A stretch of 64,000 nucleotides of DNA from the NCBI RefSeq assembly GCF_003663825.1, contig NZ_RCCC01000001.1, positions 310,001-374,000 of the forward strand, written 5' to 3'. The notes below the pieces were generated by a model. That model worked only from the letters and a program-made list of their open reading frames with translations, ran no database searches and was not told the DNA's origin. Both the position numbers and the translations under genes were made by a program. How positions within the stretch are numbered: position 1 is the stretch's first letter; the number at the start of each line of letters is the position of its first letter. Source of the DNA: Acidovorax sp. 106 (GTDB lineage: Bacteria > Pseudomonadota > Gammaproteobacteria > Burkholderiales > Burkholderiaceae_C). This document shows, piece by piece, positions 57,436 through 64,000 of this stretch.

Positions 57436-57477
57436 GTTGTTTCCTCAGGGCGAAGCTGCTGCGGGGCACTCGGATGG

Positions 57478-58200
57478 TCAGGCGTAGACCAAGGTACCTT
57501 CGTCTTCACCCATCACCACGCGCTTGAGAGCGCCATGCTTGATGATGGAGAACACGCGCACTGGCAGCTTTTGATCACGGCACAAGGCAAACGCCGTGGC
57601 ATCCATGATGCCCAGATTGCGGGACATAGCCTCGTCAAAACTGAGCTTCGTGTAGCGTGTTGCGGTGGGGTCCTTGTGAGGGTCGGCAGTATATACGCCG
57701 TCCACCTTGGTGGCCTTCAACACCACCTCAGCACCGATCTCGGCGCCGCGCAGGGCAGCGGCGGTGTCTGTCGTGAAAAACGGGTTGCCCGTGCCTGCAG
57801 CAAACACCACGACCTTACCCTCTTCAAGGTACTGAAGTGCCTTGGGGCGCACATAGGGCTCAACCACCTGCTCAATGGCAATGGCCGACATCACCCGCGC
57901 CGTCAGGCCTTGCTTATCCATGGCATCTGCCAAGGCCAGGGCATTCATGACCGTGGCAAGCATGCCCATGTAGTCGGCAGTGGCCCGGTCCATACCGACC
58001 GAGCCGCCCGCCACACCACGGAAAATATTCCCACCCCCAATCACCACCGCGACCTGGACACCCAGGCGGGTCACCTCTGCAATTTCCTCCACCATCCGGA
58101 CAATGGTGGCGCGGTTGATGCCAAAGGAGTCATCGCCCATCAGCGCCTCACCGGACAGCTTGAGCAAAATACGCTTGTGGGCTGGCGCGGCGGTGGTCAT
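57478..58200 (-). CDS. pyrH: UMP kinase
   Basis: Hexameric amino-acid-kinase-fold UMP kinase, 240 residues. [42 protein letters not shown] are intact. ATG 58200 has GGAG 9 bases upstream; an in-frame TTG 15 bases earlier overlaps that site. Confidence 0.96.
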   Translation of the reverse strand: MTTAAPAHKRILLKLSGEALMGDDSFGINRATIVRMVEEIAEVTRLGVQVAVVIGGGNIFRGVAGGSVGMDRATADYMGMLATVMNALALADAMDKQGLTARVMSAIAIEQVVEPYVRPKALQYLEEGKVVVFAAGTGNPFFTTDTAAALRGAEIGAEVVLKATKVDGVYTADPHKDPTATRYTKLSFDEAMSRNLGIMDATAFALCRDQKLPVRVFSIIKHGALKRVVMGEDEGTLVYA

Positions 58201-58254
58201 GGGCAATTTCTCCAATGGATGATGGTGTTTGAGGGTTAAGCGGGAGTCAGAAGA

Positions 58255-59181
58255 TCAGGCAGCAGCCTTGGCAGCAGCCACTTGGGCAGCCACTTCAGCA
58301 GCAAAGTCGTCCACCTTCTTCTCAATGCCTTCGCCCACCACGTACAGGGTGAAACCCTTCACGGTGGTGTTGTTGGCCTTGAGCATTTGCTCAACGGTTT
58401 GCTTGCCATCCGCTGCCTTCACGAAGACCTGGTTGAACAGCGAGACTTCCTTGAGGAACTTCTGCACGCCGCCTTCGATGCGCTTGGACACGATTTCGTC
58501 GGACTGCACTGGCTTGCCTTCAGCTTCGGCCTTGGCCTTGTCTTCGGCAGCCTTGGCTGCGGCCACCGAGCGCTCTTTTTCGATCAGTTCGGCAGGCACA
58601 TCAGCGCTGGTCAGCGCCACGGGCTTCATCGCAGCAACGTGCATTGCCACATCCTTGGCAGCAGCAGCATCACCGTCAAATTCGATGACCACGCCAATGC
58701 GCGTGCCGTGCAGGTAGGAAGCCAGGTTGCCACCCGAGAAACGCTTGAAGCGGCGGAACGACATGTTCTCGCCGATCTTGCCGATCAGCCCCTTGCGCAC
58801 GTCTTCCAGTGTGGGACCAAAGGTCTCTTGCTCGTAGGCCAGAGCACTCAGTGCAGCGACATCAGCAGGGTTGTGGTCAGCCACCAGCTTGGCAGCAGCG
58901 TTGGCCAGGGCGATGAAGCTGTCGTTCTTGGAAACGAAGTCGGTTTCGCTGTTCACTTCGATCAGGGCACCCACATCGCCGTTGATGTAGCTGGCCACGA
59001 CGCCTTCAGCCGTCACGCGGGCAGCAGCCTTGCCAGCCTTGGTGCCCAGCTTGACGCGCAGCAGCTCTTCTGCTTTGGCCATATCGCCATCGGCTTCTGT
59101 CAGCGCCTTCTTGCATTCCATCATGGGAGCGTCGGTCTTGCCGCGCAGTTCAGCAACCATGCTTGCGGTAATTGCAGCCAT
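58255..59181 (-). CDS. tsf: Translation elongation factor Ts
   Basis: Nucleotide exchange factor for EF-Tu, 308 residues. [27 protein letters not shown] and the TDFVSKN motif are present. Separated from rpsB by a terminator-like hairpin. Confidence 0.97.
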   Translation of the reverse strand: MAAITASMVAELRGKTDAPMMECKKALTEADGDMAKAEELLRVKLGTKAGKAAARVTAEGVVASYINGDVGALIEVNSETDFVSKNDSFIALANAAAKLVADHNPADVAALSALAYEQETFGPTLEDVRKGLIGKIGENMSFRRFKRFSGGNLASYLHGTRIGVVIEFDGDAAAAKDVAMHVAAMKPVALTSADVPAELIEKERSVAAAKAAEDKAKAEAEGKPVQSDEIVSKRIEGGVQKFLKEVSLFNQVFVKAADGKQTVEQMLKANNTTVKGFTLYVVGEGIEKKVDDFAAEVAAQVAAAKAAA

Positions 59182-59226
59182 CTGTGTTCCTTCAGTATTC
59201 AGTTCAAACGATTCAAAACTCGGGCT

Positions 59227-59255
59227 AAAAAAAAGGGGGCTAACTAGGAGCCCCG
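59227..59255 (-). terminator. Terminator-like hairpin between rpsB and tsf
   Basis: On the minus strand GGGGCT pairs with AGCCCC around CCTAGTT, followed by eight T (59234-59227). A partial terminator here would set the rpsB to tsf ratio. Confidence 0.75.
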
Positions 59256-59290
59256 CTTTCATTCGCGACCACGGTCGCGCAGCCGGGCGC

Positions 59291-60043
59291 TCAGGCAGCC
59301 GACTCTTGCACTTCCACGAATTCGTCAGTGCTTTCCGAAGCCACAGCCTTCACGACTTCGTTCACGGCGTTGGCACGGCCTTCGATGATCGCGTCAGCGA
59401 TGCCACGGGCGTACAGCGTCACAGCCTTGGCCGAGTCGTCGTTACCAGGGATCACGTAGTCGATGCCTTCGGGCGAGTGGTTGGTGTCAACCACACCGAT
59501 CAGTGGGATGCCCAGCTTCTTGGCTTCAGCCACGGCGATCTTGTGGAAGCCCACGTCGATGATGAAGATGGCATCAGGCAGGGCAGCCATGTCCTGGATG
59601 CCGCCGATGTCTTTTTCCAGCTTGGCGATTTCGCGGCTGAAAGTCAGTTGTTCTTTCTTGCTCAGGCTGTCCAGACCGGTTTCCATCTGGGCCTTCATGT
59701 CCTTCAGACGCTTAATGGAAGTCTTCACGGTCTTGAAGTTCGTCAGCATGCCGCCCAACCAGCGCTGGTCCACGAATGGCACGCCAGCGCGTTGCGCTTC
59801 AGTGGACAGAATTTCGCGAGCTTGGCGCTTGGTACCCACCATCAGGATGGTGCCGCGGTTCGCAGCCAGTTGCTTGGCGAACTTTTGGGCTTCCTGGAAC
59901 AGTGGCAGCGACTTTTCCAGGTTGATGATGTGGATCTTGTTGCGATGACCGAAGATGTACGGGGCCATCTTGGGGTTCCAGAAGCGGGTTTGGTGACCAA
60001 AGTGGACACCGGCTTCCAGCATCTCGCGCATAGTAACGGACAT
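59291..60043 (-). CDS. rpsB: 30S ribosomal protein S2
   Basis: 250 residues, starting [22 protein letters not shown] with the S2 signatures and [27 protein letters not shown] 60043 has GGAG upstream. Preceded by a structured leader. Confidence 0.97.
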   Translation of the reverse strand: MSVTMREMLEAGVHFGHQTRFWNPKMAPYIFGHRNKIHIINLEKSLPLFQEAQKFAKQLAANRGTILMVGTKRQAREILSTEAQRAGVPFVDQRWLGGMLTNFKTVKTSIKRLKDMKAQMETGLDSLSKKEQLTFSREIAKLEKDIGGIQDMAALPDAIFIIDVGFHKIAVAEAKKLGIPLIGVVDTNHSPEGIDYVIPGNDDSAKAVTLYARGIADAIIEGRANAVNEVVKAVASESTDEFVEVQESAA

Positions 60044-60072
60044 AAAAATACTCCAAAGGTTGGGTCTAAAAT

Positions 60073-60127
60073 CCAGCCCCATAACTTGCGACTTCTGATT
60101 GAAGCCGCAACACCTTGACGGGGCTGG
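60073..60127 (-). promoter_or_regulatory. Structured leader hairpin upstream of rpsB
   Basis: Outer stem CCAGCCCC (60073-60080) with GGGGCTGG (60120-60127). Inner stem TTGCG (60086-60090) with CGCAA (60106-60110), one mismatch, then CTTC (60092-60095) with GAAG (60101-60104) and a 5-base loop. It lies 29 bases before the rpsB ATG and resembles an S2-autoregulation element in position; I cannot locate the promoter with certainty. Confidence 0.55.
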
Positions 60128-60216
60128 TTTGCGATTGGTTTTGCCTCAACTGCGGGCTCGGGCCAAAAGACCACGCGCCACTGCCTACAGCAAAACCCAA
60201 AGATTCTAGCACACCC

Positions 60217-61560
60217 ATGCAAGCCGACCTGATCGCGACCCGCGCCCTGATACAAGAGGGTGCCCTGACCGCAGCCCAGGCCATGGAGGCATCGGAGCAC
60301 TTGGCGCAAGCCCCTGCCGCAGCCCACTGCTTTCTTTCATTGTCTTTCGAGCAAGAGCGCGATCGCTTGCAGCACACCGAAACAGCGCACCAGCCCCTTG
60401 CGGGCTTGGCCATCTCCGTCAAAGACCTTTTTGACGTGGCAGGACAAGTCACCACAGCAGGCTCGCTGGCTTTGCGAGATGCTCCAACAGCCGCTTGCGA
60501 TGCACCCGCCGTAGCCCGACTGCGTGCCGCAGGCGGCAGCATTGTGGGCCGCACCCACATGGTGGAATTCGCTTTTTCCGGAGTGGGCACCAACCCTCAC
60601 TTCACCACACCAGCCGCCTTCGACGGCCGCTTTGGCGCTATCCCCGGTGGTGCGCGCGTGCCGGGCGGCTCATCCTCGGGTGCCGCTGTATCGGTGGCCA
60701 GTGGCGCCTGCTTTGCCGCGCTGGGCTCAGACACGGGTGGCTCCATCCGCATCCCTGCGGCCTTCAATGGACTGGTCGGCTTCAAAAGCACCGCAAGGCT
60801 GGTGCCCACAGGGGGCACCATTCCCCTGTCGACCTCCCTCGACACCGCCTGCGCCATAACGCGCAGCATGCGCGATGCCATCCTGGTCCACGAAATACTG
60901 GCCGCACGGCGCGTGGTGCGTAGCGCTGCCCCCATCTCGCAGTGGCGCCTTGCGGTGCCTGCCACGACCTTTTTGGAAGACCTCGCCCCAGAGGTTCGCA
61001 CCGCTTTCCAGCGCTCCCTGGACGTACTACAGCAAGCGGGTGCACACATCGAAACCATCGATCTGCGCGAGACAGCAGAACTGGGGCCCATGCAGGCCAA
61101 AGGCAGCCTTGCCGCCGCCGAGAGCTACGCATGGCACCGCCCCCTGCTGGCCCAGTCAGCCCATCGGTACGACCCCCGTGTCCGCAGCCGCATCGAGCGA
61201 GGCGGCACCATGGGCGCCGCCGATTACATCGATCTGCAGCACGCCAGACACGACTGGATCACCCGCATGCAAGCCCGCATGGCCTCTTTTGACGCCCTGC
61301 TCTCCCCTTGCACACCCATCCCAGCCCCGCTTATGGCCGATGTAGCACCGGGCGAAACGCGTGACGAGGCCTTCTTCAAGGCCAACGCCTTGGTGCTGCG
61401 CAACACCAGCGTGGTCAATATGCTGGACGGCTGCGCACTCTCGTTGCCCTGCCATGTGCGCGGCGAATTGCCCACCGGGTTGATGGTCTGGCACGCTGGT
61501 GGGCGCGATGACGCCGTGCTCAACATTGGCTTACGCATCGAAGAATTGCTACAAAAATAA
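60217..61560 (+). CDS. Amidase signature family amidohydrolase
   Basis: A 447-residue Ser-Ser-Lys amidase of unknown substrate. The catalytic Lys is K69 (ISVKDLFDVAG), the cis-Ser lies in GGSSSGAAVSV (152-154) and the nucleophile is S176 in DTGGSIRIPAAFNG. It is not GatA: no gatB/gatC is nearby and the length is short. ATG 60217 gives the family N-terminus. Its last codons (EELLQK) and stop lie in a dispersed repeat. It is followed by a DadA-like gene in the same direction. Confidence 0.88.
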   Translation: MQADLIATRALIQEGALTAAQAMEASEHLAQAPAAAHCFLSLSFEQERDRLQHTETAHQPLAGLAISVKDLFDVAGQVTTAGSLALRDAPTAACDAPAVARLRAAGGSIVGRTHMVEFAFSGVGTNPHFTTPAAFDGRFGAIPGGARVPGGSSSGAAVSVASGACFAALGSDTGGSIRIPAAFNGLVGFKSTARLVPTGGTIPLSTSLDTACAITRSMRDAILVHEILAARRVVRSAAPISQWRLAVPATTFLEDLAPEVRTAFQRSLDVLQQAGAHIETIDLRETAELGPMQAKGSLAAAESYAWHRPLLAQSAHRYDPRVRSRIERGGTMGAADYIDLQHARHDWITRMQARMASFDALLSPCTPIPAPLMADVAPGETRDEAFFKANALVLRNTSVVNMLDGCALSLPCHVRGELPTGLMVWHAGGRDDAVLNIGLRIEELLQK

Positions 61561-61598
61561 TAGCTACTAGCGCTTATAGAAAAAGCGCTAGAGCACCA
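61545..61598 (+). repeat. Dispersed AGCGCTT palindromic repeat, intact intergenic copy
   Basis: ATTGCTACAAAAATAATAGC then TACTAGCGCTT, spacer ATAGAA and AAAGCGCTAGAGCACC. It is the most complete copy, carrying both palindromic halves and the amidase stop (61558-61560). Confidence 0.8.
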
Positions 61599-61612
61599 TT
61601 TCATTCAAAACC

Positions 61613-62827
61613 ATGAAGATCGCCATTGTGGGCGCCGGGATCATCGGCGTGACCACCGCATACGAATTGGCCCATGACGGCCATGAAGTAACCGTGCTGG
61701 AACAGCGCAGCGCCGCCGCCGAGGAAGCCAGCTTTGCCAACGCCGGGCTGCTTGCCCCCTACCTGACCACTCCCTGCGCACTGGCTGGCAAAGCCGGGCT
61801 GCTGGGCGGCACATCAGCGGGCATCCGCATGGCGCAAGGCGCCGGACTGAATGAGCTGGCCTGGCTGTGGCGCTGGCGGCGCAGCCAAACACCACTGGCA
61901 GCACTAGAGGGCCTGGCCCGCTACAGCCGCCAACGCACCCTGGACCTTGCCGCACGCCACGAACTGGATTTTGAAAGCAATACTGCCCGCTTGGTTCTTT
62001 TCCGGTCCGCCAAAGACCGCGCGCAGCTCCAGCCACTGCTGGATTGGCTGCGCGAATCCGGCACCCCGGTCCAAGACATCAGCCCAGACAATGCGCGCCA
62101 ACTGGAGCCCGGCCTGTCGCCCGAAGCACCACTGGACAGCGTGGCGCTGCTGCCCTCCGCCGCGTCCGGCAACTGCCGACTGTTTGCCCAAATGCTGCGC
62201 CAGGGCATGCAAAGTGCCGGAGTGCAATTTGCGTTCAACACCCCAGTGACCTCGCTGTCCAGCGAGCCCACCGGCCTGTGGCTGCAGGGCGAGCCCGACA
62301 TGCGCCGGTTTGACGCCGTGGTGCTGTGCGCGGGCGCCGCCTCCCCCGCCCTGCTGCGCCCGCGCGGGCTGAAGCTGCCCATGGCCTCGGTGTTTGGCTA
62401 CTCCGTCAGCGCCCCCCTGCGCGAGGCCACCCATGCGCCGCTGACCAGCGCCATCGACGCGCAACAGCAAATCACCATCACACGGCAGGGCCAGCGCATC
62501 CGCATTGCTGGCGGCGCCGAAGTCGGATCGCCGCAGGCGCCGCACCACCACGCCACTCTGCAAAAGCTGTACCGAGCCGTCAACGACTGGTTTCCCGGCG
62601 GCGCGCAATTGTCTGGCAGCCTGCAAATCTGGAGGGGCGCACGCCCCACCCTGCCCGACGGAGCGCCCGCCCTTGGCAACAGCGGTTTGCCCGGCATCTG
62701 GCTCAACACCGGGCACGGCGCCGGTGGCTGGGCCCTGGCCTGCGGCAGCGCCCGAGTGTTGGCCGATCTGATCGGCCAACGCACCCCGGAAGTCAACCTG
62801 CAGGGGCTGGAAGCGCAGCGCTTTTAA
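61613..62827 (+). CDS. DadA-like FAD-dependent D-amino acid dehydrogenase
   Basis: A DAO-superfamily flavoenzyme of 404 residues. The FAD motif IVGAGIIGVTTAYELAHDGHEVTVLEQ starts at residue 4, followed by ASFANAGLLAPY, as in D-amino acid dehydrogenase small subunits. C-terminal LNTGHGAGGWALACGSARVLADL completes the FAD site. Located after the amidase; a shared role in amino-acid amide or D-amino acid use is possible but unproven. Confidence 0.85.
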   Translation: MKIAIVGAGIIGVTTAYELAHDGHEVTVLEQRSAAAEEASFANAGLLAPYLTTPCALAGKAGLLGGTSAGIRMAQGAGLNELAWLWRWRRSQTPLAALEGLARYSRQRTLDLAARHELDFESNTARLVLFRSAKDRAQLQPLLDWLRESGTPVQDISPDNARQLEPGLSPEAPLDSVALLPSAASGNCRLFAQMLRQGMQSAGVQFAFNTPVTSLSSEPTGLWLQGEPDMRRFDAVVLCAGAASPALLRPRGLKLPMASVFGYSVSAPLREATHAPLTSAIDAQQQITITRQGQRIRIAGGAEVGSPQAPHHHATLQKLYRAVNDWFPGGAQLSGSLQIWRGARPTLPDGAPALGNSGLPGIWLNTGHGAGGWALACGSARVLADLIGQRTPEVNLQGLEAQRF

Positions 62828-62934
62828 GCTGACTCAAGGCTTGGGGGCCTCGGCTACCCTCACGAGATCGTCAACAGGCCCCCAGCAGCGCAAAATCAAG
62901 GGATAAGCAGCCCTTTGCGCTGCGGGACCCTGCC

Positions 62935-64000
62935 ATGCAACGCATCACGCCCGACCAAGCCCACCCGTTATTCGACACCGCAGCCACGCGCCGACAAGAA
63001 CAGGCCATGGCGGCCGCCCTCCCCCCCCACACCCTGATGCAACGCGCCGGAAGGGCCGTGGCCCAGCTGGCACAGGCGATTGCCCCGCACGCACGCACCG
63101 TGTGGATTGCCTGCGGCCCGGGCAACAATGGCGGCGATGGACTGGAGGCCGCCACCCATCTGGCACGCAACGACCGCCAGATCATCATCACCTGGCTGGG
63201 CTCGCCCGAGGCACTGCCGGACGACGCACGGAAGTCCTGGGAGAAAGCCCGAAACACCGCCCACATCACCTGGAGCGACACCCCACCCGAGCACCTGACG
63301 GCAAAAGACCTGTGCATCGATGCCCTGCTGGGCATTGGCGTGCGCGCCTCCACCCCGCCCGCACCAGCCCCCAACACCGCAGGCAGCGTGCTCGCCCAAT
63401 GGCTGGCACAGCTGCACACCTGCAGGGCCCCAATGCTGGCAATCGACGTGCCATCGGGGCTGGATGCCGACACCGGGCAATATGCCCGCGGGCTGGAAGC
63501 CGCCGCCAGCGCAGGCCTCAAGGGTGGCGCAGGGGCGCGCTACACCCTCAGTCTGCTGACCCTGAAGCCGGGGCTGTTCACCGCCCATGGGCGAGATGCG
63601 GCAGGACAGGTGTGGCTGGCCGACTTGAGCGCACCATCCGATCCACACACACCGCACAGCCGCGCACAAGAAAACCGGGAGCCCCCCACCGCCTGGCTGG
63701 CAGGCCCACCCGCCAGGGCGCAGCGCCACCATGCCAGCCACAAAGGCAGCTATGGCGATGTCGCCATCGTGGGCGGTGAAGGACTGTCCCAGCGTGGCAT
63801 GGGCATGACAGGCGCCGCGCTGCTCGCCGCATCAGCGGCATTGCATGCGGGTGCTGGCAGGGTGCTGGTCAGCCTGCTGGACCCTGCGGAGACCGCCGAG
63901 ATCAGCACACAGCCTGAGCTGATGCTGCGCCGCTTTGAAGTCTTGGAGCTGGAGGCCCTCACCGTGGTGTGCGGCTGTGGTGGCGGGCAAGCGGTGCGCA
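62935..64000 (+). CDS. nnr: Bifunctional NAD(P)H-hydrate repair enzyme (partial, right edge)
   Basis: Epimerase plus ADP-dependent dehydratase that repairs damaged NAD(P)HX. The N-terminal YjeF_N domain shows CGPGNNGGDGLEAATHL and DALLGIGV...AIDVPSGLDADTG; the C-terminal carbohydrate-kinase-like domain starts near KGSYGDVAIVGGEGLSQRGM and continues through AALHAGAGRVLV to the window edge. ATG 62935 is the first family-like start. At least 355 codons are visible. Confidence 0.92.
   Translation, partial: MQRITPDQAHPLFDTAATRRQEQAMAAALPPHTLMQRAGRAVAQLAQAIAPHARTVWIACGPGNNGGDGLEAATHLARNDRQIIITWLGSPEALPDDARKSWEKARNTAHITWSDTPPEHLTAKDLCIDALLGIGVRASTPPAPAPNTAGSVLAQWLAQLHTCRAPMLAIDVPSGLDADTGQYARGLEAAASAGLKGGAGARYTLSLLTLKPGLFTAHGRDAAGQVWLADLSAPSDPHTPHSRAQENREPPTAWLAGPPARAQRHHASHKGSYGDVAIVGGEGLSQRGMGMTGAALLAASAALHAGAGRVLVSLLDPAETAEISTQPELMLRRFEVLELEALTVVCGCGGGQAVR

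Noticed and set aside
60217..61560. Calling the amidase gatA
   Set aside because: No gatB or gatC nearby, shorter than GatA, and flanked by an amino-acid oxidoreductase.

Overview
This is a 64 kb chromosomal stretch from a high-GC betaproteobacterium of the order Burkholderiales. Gene order and protein style point to the family Comamonadaceae (Acidovorax-like): the SRP RNA beside dnaX, an AddAB-type recombination nuclease, an lpxD-fabZ-lpxA-lpxB-rnhB block, and a dispersed AGCGCTT-type palindromic repeat. The genus is inferred, since no rRNA is present. I see no tRNA, rRNA, CRISPR array, prophage or insertion sequence; nearly all of it reads as vertically inherited core genome.

Layout. 0-2.1 kb: dnaX (cut by the left edge) divergent from the 4.5S/SRP RNA. 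2.3-10.3 kb: a leftward run of addB, addA, a flavoprotein and a small coiled-coil ORF. 10.3-12.8 kb: trxA, rho and rpmE2. 12.9-16.1 kb: a GT-C-like membrane protein and a MATE exporter. 16.1-32.0 kb is a phosphate island: leftward pstSCAB-phoU-phoB-phoR behind a Pho box; rightward an orphan Tat-type binding protein, ppx and a lysine/alanine-rich ribbon-helix-helix-like protein behind a 35-bp near-perfect palindrome; then leftward olsB-plcP-like-agt-like, a second Pho box, ppk1 and sixA. 32.2-39.7 kb: the glmM-folP-ftsH-rlmE / yhbY / greA neighbourhood, with an unassigned glycosyltransferase and a DUF4149 membrane protein. 39.9-44.9 kb: carA, an unknown gene and carB. 45-60 kb: a long leftward envelope and translation block, rpsB-tsf-pyrH-frr-uppS-cdsA-dxr-rseP-bamA-skp-lpxD-fabZ-lpxA-lpxB-rnhB and an rRNA methyltransferase. 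60.2-64 kb: rightward amidase, a DadA-like oxidoreductase and nnr (cut by the right edge).

How the parts work together. The phosphate island joins Pi sensing and uptake (Pst/PhoU/PhoBR) with polyphosphate storage and turnover (ppk1, ppx, sixA) and with what looks like a phospholipid-replacement pathway: OlsB for ornithine lipids, a PlcP-type phosphoesterase to remove phosphate head groups, and an Agt-type GT4 transferase to make glycolipids. The most novel-looking candidate is the RHH/KAP protein between ppx and sixA-ppk1, whose start region is overlaid by the palindrome. Other points of interest are a nine-A slippage site in dnaX, a structured rpsB leader, a probably leaderless yhbY transcript, and a repeat family carried inside conserved genes in a constant reading frame.
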